The notes: generated from the letters alone by a model not told the origin. Counted from the first letter of the stretch, positions 39,492 to 52,258 are shown. The stretch is DNA of 64,000 nt from Leptolyngbyaceae cyanobacterium RM1_1_2 (GCA_012032345.1 JAAUQI010000021.1:1-64000); one strand, 5' to 3'. A program made the numbers and translations.

Positions 39492-40487
39492 ATGAAAGGA
39501 TTTTTGAGAATTTTAGCGATCGCCGTCGCTTTGCCTGCTTTGGTCGTAGCCGCTTTTTTCCTCTGGGCCAGTGCCGGAGCCTATGCCAAAAGTCGCTATG
39601 CCGAAATTGTTGACTTTGGCAACGGCGTGCCGCCGGAGAAAGACACCTTCACGCTGGTGTCTTATAACATTGGCTACCTGTCGGGACTCACCAACAACGT
39701 CGCCATCACCCGCGATCGCGCCTTGTTTGACACCAACCAGTCTACCGCTACAGCAGCTCTAGATCACCTGGACGCCGACTTCGTGGCGCTACAGGAGGTT
39801 GATCTGGATGCCAAACGCTCCTTTAATGTGAACCAGGCTGAAGCGATCGCCAAAGACCTAAAACTTAGCTACGGCGCGATCGCCGTCAACTGGGATAAAA
39901 ACTACGTGCCCTTTCCGTCCTGGCCGCTGTCGGCTCACTTTGGCCGCATCCTCTCGGGTCAGGCTATTCTTAGCCGCTATTTGATCACCGACCACGAGCG
40001 GATCGTCCTTGACAAAGTCGCCAGCAACCCGGCTTACTACAACGCGCTCTACCTGGATCGCTTAGCCCAGGTGGCCTTCGTTAATGTCAACCAGCAGCGC
40101 CTGGTGCTAATCAATGTTCACCTGGAAGCCTTCAACACTGCTACCCGGATGCAGCAAACTCAGTACGTGCTAGCGCTGGCCGAAAAATACGCGGCGACCA
40201 GCCCAGTGCTGCTAGTAGGAGATTTTAACAGCGCCGTCAACCGGGAAGAAGAAGGCGAAAAGTCGATTCAGCAGATGCTCAAAAGCGATCGCCTGCAGCC
40301 TGTCTTTGCTGCTGAGGAGTTTATTGATGGCGCGATCGCCACTTTCCCCTCTGATCGGCCCCAGTTCAAGCTCGACTACGTTTTCTACAATCCTGACAAA
40401 ATAGAGATTCTAGAGGCCCGTGTAGCTACCGCTGCCGCCCAAGCCTCCGACCATCTGCCAATCGCGGTACAGTTTCGGCTAAAGTAA
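39492..40487 (+). CDS. Endonuclease/exonuclease/phosphatase family protein
   Basis: A 331-residue EEP-fold phosphohydrolase. An N-terminal hydrophobic segment (about 4-25) acts as a signal or anchor, so the enzyme faces the periplasm. Active-site blocks in order are VSYNIGYL, DFVALQEVDLDAKR (metal-binding Glu), INVHLEAFNT, LLVGDFNSAVN and ASDHLPIAVQF. This set is found in sphingomyelinase- and inositol-phosphatase-like members; the substrate cannot be told. The gene stands alone, divergent from cax. Confidence 0.85.
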   Translation: MKGFLRILAIAVALPALVVAAFFLWASAGAYAKSRYAEIVDFGNGVPPEKDTFTLVSYNIGYLSGLTNNVAITRDRALFDTNQSTATAALDHLDADFVALQEVDLDAKRSFNVNQAEAIAKDLKLSYGAIAVNWDKNYVPFPSWPLSAHFGRILSGQAILSRYLITDHERIVLDKVASNPAYYNALYLDRLAQVAFVNVNQQRLVLINVHLEAFNTATRMQQTQYVLALAEKYAATSPVLLVGDFNSAVNREEEGEKSIQQMLKSDRLQPVFAAEEFIDGAIATFPSDRPQFKLDYVFYNPDKIEILEARVATAAAQASDHLPIAVQFRLK

Positions 40488-40514
40488 GCACCCGTTTGCC
40501 AAGCTGAAAATACA

Positions 40515-40554
40515 GCATCAGCGATCGCAAAATGTTATTTGCGATCGCTGATGC
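40515..40554. terminator. 17-bp palindrome built on two HIP1 octamers
   Basis: Perfect arms of 17 bases (40515-40531 and 40538-40554), each containing GCGATCGC, surround the loop ATGTTA. It lies 28 bases after the EEP gene stop. A weak T-rich stretch follows about 20 bases later. A terminator or mRNA 3' end is likely. Confidence 0.5.
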
Positions 40555-40660
40555 AAGACAAAAATCCTGATGCATTTTTCACCACCATGATTAACTTGTA
40601 TGCCATTTATCCCAAACCGCCCCCCGTCCCTCCTCTAAAACTCAGCCCCAAAGATCAAGC

Positions 40661-42871
40661 ATGAGGTGGGCGGTGCCCACCCTACCGATGAATACTCAAA
40701 ACTCTACGCTCACGTCAAAGAACTCAAAACTCTCTCCCACCCCAATGCTCCCCTCCTTTTGGATTACTGGCCCTACCCGCAGCGGCAAAACTACCCGCCT
40801 GATTGAGCAGATTGCCCAGTGGGGAGAAACGCTGCAGGCAGAATTTGTGCCAACTGCAAACCCAGCCCAGCCGGGAGCCTCAATGCTGGTATTTGCCTCA
40901 ATTGGGGATAATCGTTTGGCTCTAAGTGAGCAGATTGCCGGGGCCACCCAGGGCCGCTATGCGGTCACCACCACCACGCCTGCCGGGTTCATTCAAGACG
41001 AAGTCATTTTATTTTGGCCGCTGCTGGTAGAGCAGCGCAAGTTCAAGGCTCAGTTTCCGCTAAAGCTGCGGCCTGAGAATGAGCAGGAGTTAGCGACTCG
41101 GCTCTGGCGCGATCGGCTAGAGCAGGGGCCGCTGCAGGCTGAGGGCTGGCGGGAGTATGATCTGGTGCGGCGATCGCTAGATTTTTTGCAGCTAGCGGCT
41201 TTGGGGGGGATTCCAGCTGAGGAGATTGCGCCGATGCTACAGGAGGGTCTGCTGCCCGCAATGGCGGCAGCCAAGCTGTGGGCAGGCATTGGCGCGGCGC
41301 TGATTGAGTGGCGTGACTGGTGCTTGGCACGAGGACTGTTGCCCTACGGGGTGATGACAGAGCTGTACTGGCGCTACCTGCTGCCTGATCCGGCCTATCA
41401 GGCCCAGCTCAAACAGCGTTTTTGTGCGGTGCTGGCTGATGATGTAGACGACTATCCGGCGATCGCCCGTGACTGGTTTGAGCATTTTTTAGCGCTGGAA
41501 ATCCCTGGCCTGTTTACCTACAACCCCAGCGGCAAGGCCCGTCTGGGTTTGGGAGCCGACCCTAATTATCTAGCCGGACTCAGCGATCGCTGCCAAACAG
41601 AAACCTTGTCTGCCCCCACCGACAGTGCTTTCAGCGCCAGACTGGGTGAAATGCTGGTGAGCTGGGTACAAGAACCGCTGGCAATCCCGGATTTGCCTGA
41701 GTCAATTCAGTCAATTCAGGCGGTTTCGCGGGGACAACTCCTGCGGCAAACCGCAGAAACCATTGCCGCAGTGATTGACCAAGGGCAGGTGGCCGCCGCC
41801 GACATTGCCGTGGTGGGGCCGGGTCTAGACGCGATCGCCCGTTACACGCTGATTGACATTCTGACCCAGCGAGGCGTAGCGGTTGAATCGCTGAATGACC
41901 AGCGACCGCCTATGAGTTCGCCTTTAGTACGCGCCCTGCTGACGCTGCTCACCCTGGTATATACCGGCCTGGGAAGGCTGGTGAGCCGAGAAGACGTAGC
42001 CGAAATGCTGGTAGTCCTGAGCCAGGCACCCAGCCAAGATATTGACCAGCCGTGGTTTGAACTGGTGAGAATTGACCCGGTACGGGCAGAACTGCTAGCC
42101 GATCACTGCTTCGCTCCTGATCCAGAGCGGCCTCATCTGCTGCCAATCAGCCGCTTTCCTCGCTGGGATCGCCTGGGCTATCAGGCAGCTCAGGCATATG
42201 AAGAGATTTTGCAATGGATTGGTGATCAGCAACAACAGCAGCAGCAGCGAATCTTACGAAATGCAGTGACGCTAATCGATCGGGCGCTACAGCGATTTCT
42301 CTGGAGAGGAAACCATCTGTCTTATGACCAGCTAGCGGTGCTGCGTGAGCTAATTGAGACCGCTCAGTATTACTGGGAAGTAGAAGCTCGTCTCCAGCAG
42401 TACAGCGTTGCGTCAGCCGCTAGAGCTAGGGGAGAGGCGCTAAATCAGGATGTAGGACGTTTTGTTCAACTGCTGCGAGGCGGCACCGTGACGGCAAATC
42501 CGCATCCAGTTAGAGCCTTGGCCTCAGCCCGACGCGGGGTAACCCTAACAACGGTTTATCAATATCGGGTACAACACCTCAGTCATCGCTGTCACTTTTG
42601 GCTAGATGCCGGATCGCCTCGCTGGCTAACTGGCACAGCTATGCTGCTAGGGGCACCCCTCTTTTTGCAAAGCTGGTCGGGTCGGCCCTGGACAACGGAG
42701 GATACTGAGCAGTTTAATGAAGCGAGTTTGGCGCGGCTGCTGCCAGATTTGCTAGGCCGAGCCAGTGAACGGCTCTACCTCTGTCACAGCGATCTAGCCA
42801 TTAGCGGCCAAGAGCAGGTCGGGCCTTTGCTAACGCTGGTGCAGGCCAGTCAGGTAGCAGACGCAAGCTAA
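40661..42871 (+). CDS. AddB/UvrD-like P-loop ATPase, putative recombination protein
   Basis: A protein of about 700-736 residues with the Walker A motif [16 protein letters not shown] near the N-terminus and a Walker B-like [10 protein letters not shown] near residue 250. The C-terminal section carries [29 protein letters not shown], which resembles the last helicase motifs of AddB/RecB-type proteins. No C-terminal PD-(D/E)XK nuclease with an iron-sulfur cysteine cluster is seen. It may be a cyanobacterial RecB/AddB relative in double-strand break repair; this is inference. A palindrome (GGTGGGCGGTGCCCACC) overlaps the first codons of the longest reading, so the true start is more likely 40688 or 40745. 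Confidence 0.65.
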   Translation: MRWAVPTLPMNTQNSTLTSKNSKLSPTPMLPSFWITGPTRSGKTTRLIEQIAQWGETLQAEFVPTANPAQPGASMLVFASIGDNRLALSEQIAGATQGRYAVTTTTPAGFIQDEVILFWPLLVEQRKFKAQFPLKLRPENEQELATRLWRDRLEQGPLQAEGWREYDLVRRSLDFLQLAALGGIPAEEIAPMLQEGLLPAMAAAKLWAGIGAALIEWRDWCLARGLLPYGVMTELYWRYLLPDPAYQAQLKQRFCAVLADDVDDYPAIARDWFEHFLALEIPGLFTYNPSGKARLGLGADPNYLAGLSDRCQTETLSAPTDSAFSARLGEMLVSWVQEPLAIPDLPESIQSIQAVSRGQLLRQTAETIAAVIDQGQVAAADIAVVGPGLDAIARYTLIDILTQRGVAVESLNDQRPPMSSPLVRALLTLLTLVYTGLGRLVSREDVAEMLVVLSQAPSQDIDQPWFELVRIDPVRAELLADHCFAPDPERPHLLPISRFPRWDRLGYQAAQAYEEILQWIGDQQQQQQQRILRNAVTLIDRALQRFLWRGNHLSYDQLAVLRELIETAQYYWEVEARLQQYSVASAARARGEALNQDVGRFVQLLRGGTVTANPHPVRALASARRGVTLTTVYQYRVQHLSHRCHFWLDAGSPRWLTGTAMLLGAPLFLQSWSGRPWTTEDTEQFNEASLARLLPDLLGRASERLYLCHSDLAISGQEQVGPLLTLVQASQVADAS

Positions 42872-43587
42872 GGTGAGAAGGCTTGCGCCTGCAGGACAAT
42901 AATTTCTTGAATCCCTTTTTCGGCTACCTCTAGCATCTGATTGAGCTGAGTGCGGCTAAAGCTGCCTGCTTCAGCCGTACCCTGGATTTCGATCATTTGC
43001 TGGGTCTCGTTGAGCACAACGTTGAAATCTACATCTGCGGCCACATCTTCAGGGTAGTTGAGATCGAGAAAAGCCTCTCCCTCAATTAGCCCCACTGAGA
43101 TCGCCGCGACCTGATGAGCCAGCGGCGATCGCTGAATTTGACCTTTATCTAATAGCGTGTTGAGGGCATCTTTGAGGGCTACATAGGCTCCGGTAATGGA
43201 GGCTGTGCGAGTGCCGCCATCTGCCTGTAGCACGTCCGCATCTACCGTTAATGTCATTTCGCCTAAAGCGCTCAGATCAAGGCTGGCTCTGAGGCTGCGA
43301 CCAATGAGCCGCTGAATTTCTTGTGTCCGCCCTGAAAGCTTCAAAAACTCTCGCTGATGGCGCTGGGGAGTAGCCCCCGGCAGCATCCGATACTCTGCGG
43401 TGAGCCAGCCTTGGCCTGAATTTTCTAGAAACTTGGGGACTCCAGGCTGCACCGAAACAGTACAAAGTACCTGCGTGTCGCCGCAGTGAACCAACACAGA
43501 CCCTGCCGCAAAGCGAGTAAACTGTCGCTCAAAGCGAATAGGACGAAGCTGGTCGGGTTGCCGACCGTCAGGACGTTGCCAAGCCAT
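42868..43587 (-). CDS. rph: Ribonuclease PH
   Basis: A 239-residue phosphorolytic 3'-5' exoribonuclease that trims tRNA precursors. Family blocks are [15 protein letters not shown] at the start, [49 protein letters not shown] and [19 protein letters not shown] with the catalytic acidic residues. The length and all motifs are normal. Its stop overlaps the convergent AddB-like gene by four bases. Confidence 0.96.
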   Translation of the reverse strand: MAWQRPDGRQPDQLRPIRFERQFTRFAAGSVLVHCGDTQVLCTVSVQPGVPKFLENSGQGWLTAEYRMLPGATPQRHQREFLKLSGRTQEIQRLIGRSLRASLDLSALGEMTLTVDADVLQADGGTRTASITGAYVALKDALNTLLDKGQIQRSPLAHQVAAISVGLIEGEAFLDLNYPEDVAADVDFNVVLNETQQMIEIQGTAEAGSFSRTQLNQMLEVAEKGIQEIIVLQAQAFSP

Positions 43588-43851
43588 AGGTGTTGCCGCT
43601 GAAAATCCTCACTCAGGATACCGTAGGGAAGTCACTTATTTGGTGAATCAGAAGCAGGCAGAAGATGAAGGCCAGGGGAAATATTTTTAGTACTTAAAGA
43701 CTTTTGGATGAATTGCGTCAAACGACAGCGGCTACTAAGATGAACTCACAGGTGCAGCCTATGCCAGCAGACTCTGCACCCGTAGCGCAATAATTCGGGT
43801 GCCTCAGCAAAAATACGCTATATTTAGCCCATTAAGCACTTAGTCTTCCCT

Positions 43852-44409
43852 ATGTCGCAGCTAGGAGTTTCTGCGCCGATTTCTGTCCCCCTACAGACGG
43901 GCGATCGCGTACACCCCCTTTTTCAAAGTCTCGAAGGTACAATTCAGGTTTTTACGTCGGTTCAGCGCAACTTTTTTACCAATGTCATGGTGCAGGCGCT
44001 TAGAGCAGCAGGTCAGGGAACGCCAGTGCTGGTGGTTCAGTTTCTTAAAGGTGGCATTCAGCAGGGGCCAGCCTACCCCGTACAGCTCGGTCAAAATCTA
44101 GACTGGGTGCGCTGTGGACTGGCGGGGTGTGTTCACCCAGAAGCCGTAGACGCAGCGGCAGCGGCGGCGCTCAACGAGCTGTGGCTCCAAACTCAGGCTC
44201 GGGTGATGCAGGGTCAATATGCCCTGGTAGTACTGGATGAGCTGAGTCTAGCCGTGAAGCTGGGCCTAATTGCTGAATCATCGGTGCTAGCGTTTTTGCG
44301 CGATCGCCCAGCGCAGGTAGACGTGGTGCTGACTGGCCCAGAGATGCCAGCGGCAATCTTAGAAATGGCCGACCAAGTGACGCAACTACGACGCAATTTT
44401 TTGATTTGA
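43852..44409 (+). CDS. CobO/BtuR-like protein lacking the P-loop
   Basis: A 185-residue protein with the fold pattern of ATP:corrinoid adenosyltransferases: ALRAAGQGTPVLVVQFLKGG, the MQGQYALVVLDELSLAVKLGLI Walker-B region, and VDVVLTGPEMPAAILEMADQVTQLR. The nucleotide-binding loop that should read GxGKTT is replaced by FTSVQRNFFTNV, so classical ATP binding is unlikely. This degenerate form may be a cyanobacterial subfamily with another role. It precedes dcd by 80 bases. Confidence 0.7.
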   Translation: MSQLGVSAPISVPLQTGDRVHPLFQSLEGTIQVFTSVQRNFFTNVMVQALRAAGQGTPVLVVQFLKGGIQQGPAYPVQLGQNLDWVRCGLAGCVHPEAVDAAAAAALNELWLQTQARVMQGQYALVVLDELSLAVKLGLIAESSVLAFLRDRPAQVDVVLTGPEMPAAILEMADQVTQLRRNFLI

Positions 44410-44488
44410 CCGTCGGGAATGCCCCAAAAATGCCCCAGCAGTGTTCCAGACTGCACACTAAAACTCATACGCTAAAACTCTCTAAATC

Positions 44489-45081
44489 ATGATCAAAAAC
44501 GATACGTGGATTCACAAAATGGCTGCGAATGGATTAATTCATCCATTTGAGCCAAAACTAGTACGACAGATCCGCTCAGAAAATTCGACCCGTCACGTCA
44601 TCAGCTATGGGCTGTCTTCCTACGGCTATGACATTCGCCTCTCGCCTGCGGAGTTCAGAATTTTTCGCCACATTCCGGGGACTGTTGTTGATCCTAAAAA
44701 CTTTAGCCCAGACAACCTAGAACCCACAGCTCTACGCGCTGACACCAGCGGTAGCTACTTCATTTTGCCAGCCCACTCCTACGGCTTGGGAGTCGCTTTA
44801 GAGCGCATTCAAGTGCCCAGCAATATTAGCGTCATCTGCATTGGCAAATCCACCTACGCCCGCTGCGGCATCATTGCCAATCTCACCCCTGCAGAAGCAG
44901 GCTGGCGCGGTCATCTAACGCTAGAATTTTCTAACTCCTCCAGCGCCGACTGCCGCATTTACGCCAGTGAAGGCGTGGTGCAGCTGCTCTTTTTGAAGGC
45001 GAACCCTGTGCAGTTAGTTACGAAACCCGACAGGGCAAGTATCAGGATCAGCCAGAGGCAGTGACTTTGGCCAAGGTTTGA
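44489..45081 (+). CDS. dcd: dCTP deaminase, one-base frameshift near the 3' end
   Basis: Deaminates dCTP to dUTP for thymidylate synthesis. The core is intact: SSYGYDIRLS, SFILP-type ILPAHSYGLGVALERI, CIGKSTYARCGIIANLTPAEAGWRGHLTLEFSN with the catalytic Glu. As written the frame closes at 45064 with an odd tail. Adding one T to the run at 44990-44994 restores FFEGEPCAVSYETRQGKYQDQPEAVTLAKV and a stop at 45079-45081, exactly the family C-terminus. The encoded protein would have about 197 residues. Confidence 0.9.
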
Positions 45082-45095
45082 GCATTAGTACTAAT

Positions 45096-47183
<2,088 letters not shown>

Positions 47184-47291
47184 CTAGCGTAAGCGATATT
47201 GAATTTTAGGAAATATTTTAGCGATCGCATCTGGATTTACACCGATCCATATGGCATAATCACCAAATTTATGTAAAAGCTCCCATCTAAA

Positions 47292-47870
47292 ATGCCCCCC
47301 CGAAAACAAGCTAAGCCCCAGCCTGTTTATCAGCTCAAAATTACCCTCAAGGATCACCGTCCGCCGATCTGGCGGCGGGTGCAGGTACTCAGCCAGACAA
47401 CGCTAAGTCAGCTCCACTGGGTGATTCAGCTCTCTATGGGCTGGACAAACTCCCACCTTCATTCTTTCAGCATCCAAGGGGTTGAGTATGGTGTGCCCAT
47501 GCCTGACTTTGGTTTTGATGATGATATCCGCGATGAGCAAAAAGTGAAGCTCAGCAAAGTTATCTCAGAGGAAAAGTTTGAGTTTTCTTATCTTTACGAC
47601 TTTGGCGACGCCTGGGAACACAAAATCTTAGTTGAGAAAGTGCTCGAAGCTGACCCGACAGTTAGCTATCCTATTTGCATCACAGGTAAGCGAGCCTGTC
47701 CTCCGGAAGACTGCGGGGGTGTCTGGGGCTATCAGGATTTTCTAGAAGCTATTCAAGACCCCAACCATCCCGAACACGAGGCGATGCTGGAGTGGATTGG
47801 AGGCTCCTTTGACCCAGGAGATGCTCAACTGGAGGATATTAATTCTCAGCTCAAGGCAATGTCCGGTTAG
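47292..47870 (+). CDS. Plasmid pRiA4b ORF-3 family protein
   Basis: A 192-residue soluble protein with the family pattern: VYQLKITLKDHRPPIWRRVQV, LSQLHWVIQLSMGWTNSHLHSF, FSYLYDFGDAWEHKILVEKV, CITGKRACPPEDCGGVWGYQDFLEAI. This family is sometimes found on mobile elements and plasmids, but no transposase is nearby. Function unknown; the invariant Asp, His and Cys residues hint at metal binding. Confidence 0.88.
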   Translation: MPPRKQAKPQPVYQLKITLKDHRPPIWRRVQVLSQTTLSQLHWVIQLSMGWTNSHLHSFSIQGVEYGVPMPDFGFDDDIRDEQKVKLSKVISEEKFEFSYLYDFGDAWEHKILVEKVLEADPTVSYPICITGKRACPPEDCGGVWGYQDFLEAIQDPNHPEHEAMLEWIGGSFDPGDAQLEDINSQLKAMSG

Positions 47871-48016
47871 TCACCCGACCATGCCAAATTTCAGCCCAGG
47901 CTTTTACTGCTCCAAGCATACAGCGCCAGTACGGGCCAATGAAACCAATGCTGGCGCTGAGCTATGCTGCTCTATCCAACCTGCGCTACACCCCGATTTG
48001 CGGGTTGGGGGCTGCT

Positions 48017-48832
48017 TTAGCGTGTGCGGTAAGTTTGGCTGCTGCGATCGTTACCTGGCAGCGCCTCTTTGACCCGATTCCAGGCATCTTGAACTGCGTA
48101 CTTGGCCTTGTCCCAGCCCAGCCTACTGTTGCCGTAGTTACGCTCGTACTCTGAGCGAATCTGGGGTTCTGCCTGCTCATAGGACATGCCTTGGTTGAGG
48201 CCAAAGGCACTGTAGCTGTCATAGCCCATCCGGTAGGCGGGTGCGTAGTCGTTGTAGTCGTATCCGGTGTCAGTGTAATGTCGAGACTGGTAGTTATTAC
48301 GCCAAAAGTCATCCTGTTCGCGGCGACCTCTAACTGAGTTTTCTACTCGATTCCAGGCATCCTGAGTGGCGTGTTTGGCCTTATCCCAGCTCAACTGACT
48401 GCTTCCCCGCCGCTTTTCGTAGTCTTCTCTCAGGCGCGGTTCCGCGTCCGCGTAGGTCATGTTTTGACTGGCGTAGTTAGGATATCCTTCGTACCCTGTA
48501 CGGTAGGCATGAGAGTAGTCTCTGTCGTAATCGTAGTCTGACTCAACGTAGGGACGAGACCGATAGTTGTCCCGCCAGTGATTGTCTTCAAGCGTGGGGT
48601 CAATCTGCTCGGCTACGCCTTTACCCAGCAGACCACCTGCCACAGAGCCGACGACGGCACCCACAGCTGCACCTACCGGGCCACCTACGATTGCTCCAAA
48701 TGCTGTTCCCACTACACCTGCCCCGGCCGCCCCAACGCCCGTACCAACCGGGTGCGCTCCAGGCTCTCCCGTGAGGGGGTCAGGATTAGCGTCGGGATTG
48801 TCCTTAATGTCTCTGCGATCTTCCATTTCCAT
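48017..48832 (-). CDS. Glycine-zipper protein with two tandem repeats
   Basis: A 271-residue protein. Residues about 30-72 form a glycine zipper (GVGAAGAGVVGTAFGAIVGGPVGAAVGAVVG), likely membrane inserting. Two copies of an approximately 80-residue unit follow (about 83-163 and 173-254). They share the pattern WRxNYxSRxY, YDYxxY, AYRxGY, AEPxxRxxYE and LxWDKAKxAxQDAWNRV. Such proteins are often stress- or desiccation-related in cyanobacteria, but the function is not established. No signal peptide. Confidence 0.75.
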   Translation of the reverse strand: MEMEDRRDIKDNPDANPDPLTGEPGAHPVGTGVGAAGAGVVGTAFGAIVGGPVGAAVGAVVGSVAGGLLGKGVAEQIDPTLEDNHWRDNYRSRPYVESDYDYDRDYSHAYRTGYEGYPNYASQNMTYADAEPRLREDYEKRRGSSQLSWDKAKHATQDAWNRVENSVRGRREQDDFWRNNYQSRHYTDTGYDYNDYAPAYRMGYDSYSAFGLNQGMSYEQAEPQIRSEYERNYGNSRLGWDKAKYAVQDAWNRVKEALPGNDRSSQTYRTR

Positions 48833-49192
48833 GAGTTAAAACCTTTTTCAACACGACATTCTTTCATCAGCGCAATTGCGAATACACAAAAGTCAAAAGT
48901 GTAGCGATCGCGTTTCTAAAAAGCGTATGTCCACACGGTAGTCACTTTTTTCTAAGAGAAAATCTTGTCTAAGATGGATTTGACAGATAGAAAAAAGCAG
49001 GTCTTGATAACTAAAAGATAGAGAGTTTTAGCTTTAAGCACGGTCTTGACTCTATCTCATGGCTCACTCGAAACCTGGGCTAAAACAAAGAAACCCCATA
49101 ATTCGGGCAGTTAGCCTGAGCTACGGGGAAATTATTCTCTATTAAGCTTTTAATAAACGAATGCTTTGATCAAGCTATCAAGCAGTGCAAAT
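48833..49192. other. Intergenic region upstream of the glycine-zipper gene
   Basis: About 360 bases between the glycine-zipper start and the psbK stop. It should hold the minus-strand promoter of the former and the 3' end of the tgt-psbK transcript. CCCC and GGGG blocks near 49085 and 49125 could form a weak hairpin. No gene, tRNA or repeat was recognised. Confidence 0.3.
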
Positions 49193-49329
49193 TTATCTAA
49201 AGCCAACGGCTGCTTGCCATACAAAGGCAAGCAGCAGAAAAAGACAGGAATCACAGGCAGAACGTCTACCAGAGGATCAAACAGGGAGTAAGCCTCAGGC
49301 AACTTTGCTAAGAGCAGAACCGCTTCCAT
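49193..49329 (-). pseudogene. psbK: Photosystem II reaction centre protein K, one-base frameshift
   Basis: Read on the minus strand from ATG at 49329: [20 protein letters not shown], then [10 protein letters not shown], which is the start of PsbK including its cleaved leader. After the T-run complementary to 49238-49242 the frame shifts; adding one T gives [15 protein letters not shown] and TAA at 49193-49195. The reconstructed protein is 45 residues, the normal PsbK precursor length. The run has five T where six are required. The gene starts 46 bases after tgt, a conserved cyanobacterial arrangement. PsbK is a single-pass subunit at the CP43 side of photosystem II. Confidence 0.88.
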
Positions 49330-49375
49330 AGATGACTTGACCTCTTCAACACAAAATTAATAATTGCGATAGATT

Positions 49376-50515
<1,140 letters not shown>

Positions 50516-50625
50516 TTATAAACGCGCCCTTGAGTAAAACAACGAGTCATGCTGCAAAAGCAGAGCTTGCAAACTAGCTCAGACAACAGGCGTTTAGACC
50601 CTTTGCGGCACTCGAAACAAGGCGT

Positions 50626-51075
50626 CTAAGAAGAAAGATTATCATCGTCAAGGCAAACATCCCAGCTGGCTGAGAGCGCTTCTGCCACCATTGCTTCTAG
50701 CGCTGCGGCATTGAGATTACGCGTGGTTTGCTCCTGTAGCGGATTGGAGAGAGGGAACAGGCAAAACCGTCGATTTTCTTGCACCAGGGTCAGACAGGCT
50801 TGCCGATCGCCAGAGCGTCTTAGTTCCAAATAATCAAAACTTTGGACGTTGATGTATAGCGTATGGTTAGCAACCAGAGTAGACTGTTGTGGATCGCTGA
50901 AGACTTCCAAAACATAGCCTTCTCCCTCACTCGTCTGAGCATCATGCTCATAGACGTAACGGACACGGCCAAGGTCGGTGAGTAACCTCTGCATATCCAT
51001 TTTGTTGACTACAACGCCTGTATCTACCAAACAGGGTGCGGGTAAGCTTGTGTTGCCAATGGGGTCGTAACTCAT
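50626..51075 (-). CDS. Conserved hypothetical protein
   Basis: A 149-residue soluble protein, predicted mixed alpha/beta. The N-terminus LVDTGVVVNKMDMQRLLTDLGRVRYVYEHDA and the VANHTLYINVQSFDYLELRR segment are well ordered, while the C-terminus is acidic. No named domain is recognised. It lies 113 bases upstream of tgt on the same strand and could be co-transcribed with it. Confidence 0.6.
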   Translation of the reverse strand: MSYDPIGNTSLPAPCLVDTGVVVNKMDMQRLLTDLGRVRYVYEHDAQTSEGEGYVLEVFSDPQQSTLVANHTLYINVQSFDYLELRRSGDRQACLTLVQENRRFCLFPLSNPLQEQTTRNLNAAALEAMVAEALSASWDVCLDDDNLSS

Positions 51076-51353
51076 AAATTTGTAGCAATGCAGCTATTAA
51101 ACGAACTCGGTATTTAGAGGCGAGGATCTGTAAATGAATCTAAATCCACGATAATCGAATTTTGACGTTTGATCCCTTATAAATAGTTTTTTGTTAAGCA
51201 CAATACGTTCATTGTGACAATTACTTAAGGCTGGTGGACTCAGCTAAAATACTGAAACTCCAGTCAGCTTTATATCTCTGAGAGTAGATCAAGAGTCTGT
51301 TCAAGGCGAGAGGGGTATAGGCACAAAATCAGAGTTTGATATTTTTTAGAAAA

Positions 51354-52114
51354 ATGCTTTGGGTACAGCGGTGGATAGCTCAGCTCGGAGGTGCTTTTCT
51401 CTTCTACACCTCAATTCCATTACCTCAAAGCTGGACGCTGACTTTTTCCAGAATTGCTCGATTTGCCCCGTTCATTGGTCTGCTGATTGGAGCTGGACTG
51501 GGGTTGGCCGATAGCGGGCTGAGGCAGTTGGGTCTGCCCGTTCTGCCTCGAAGCGCTTTAGTGGTGGCAGCTTGGCTGATGGTGACAGGGGGGCTGCATC
51601 TAGATGGGGCGATGGATACGGCTGATGGCTTAGCAGTCCAGGATCCGCAAAAACGCCTGAGCGTGATGGCCGATAGCGTCACCGGAGCTTTTGGCGCGAT
51701 GACGGCGGTGATTGTGATGGGTCTAAAAGCTGCTGCCCTCAGTGAGCTACACTCAGGCCGCTGGCTATCTCTGATGGCTGTAGCGGGCTGGGGACGCTGG
51801 GGCCAGGTCGCAGCGATCGCCTTCTATCCCTATCTTAAACCCACGGGTAAAGGCGCTTTTCACAAGCAAAACATTTGCTATCCCTGGGACTTGCTGCCCG
51901 GACTGATAGGGCTAATTTTTTTGGGACTGGCGCAGTGGGCGATCGCCCCCGATCTGGGCTGGCGAATTTTAGCGAATCATCTGGCAGGTCTGCGATCGCG
52001 CTGCTAATAGGAGCTTGGTTTAATTACAAGCTGGGGGGCCATACGGGCGATACTTACGGGGCGGTGGTTGAGTGGACGGAGGCGCTGCTGCTTTGCTGGC
52101 TGACGCGGGAGTAG
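51354..52114 (+). pseudogene. cobS: Adenosylcobinamide-GDP ribazoletransferase CobS, one-base frameshift
   Basis: CobS joins adenosylcobinamide-GDP with alpha-ribazole in the last stage of cobalamin synthesis, in the inner membrane. The N-terminal piece shows FLFYTSIPLP, GGLHLDGAMDTADGLA, MADSVTGAFGAM and [23 protein letters not shown]. The frame is lost near 51967-51970 (TTTT); adding a T continues as [44 protein letters not shown], the family C-terminus, stopping at 52114. The ATG at 51354 is preferred to the TTG at 51336. Repaired length is about 253 residues, normal. Confidence 0.88.
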
Positions 52115-52174
52115 GGAGTAGGGAGGGGGGCTTAAGACTTTTTTGGTGTTACTGCTGAAGTAGGGTTTGTGCTT

Positions 52175-52208
52175 GTAGTTGGCGCTTCAGCGCTAAAGCA
52201 CTGACTAC
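52175..52208. repeat. 34-bp palindromic repeat, copy C
   Basis: GTAGTTGGCGCTTCAGCGCT followed by AAAGCACTGACTAC differs from copy A at two positions and has the same orientation. The right flank (GAACTATG and TTTCTAGCTATGGCAACGCACC) matches the flank and inverted flank of copy A, so the mobile unit is probably about 90-110 bases. It lies in the spacer after cobS. Confidence 0.7.
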
Positions 52209-52258
52209 GAACTATGGTTTCTAGCTATGGCAACGCACCATGCTGATGAAATCAGGCT

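Noticed and set aside
47292-47870. pRiA4b ORF-3 protein as a sign of an integrated plasmid or transposon
   Set aside because: No transposase, inverted ends or target duplication nearby; the family is also common in chromosomes.
49209-49235. A 10-bp hairpin (GCTGCTTGCC/GGCAAGCAGC) that looked like a terminator after tgt
   Set aside because: It falls inside the psbK coding region ([10 protein letters not shown]), and no T-run follows.
51162-51183. TTGACG and TATAAA ahead of cobS as a promoter
   Set aside because: The spacer is only 10 bases, too short for a sigma-70 type promoter.
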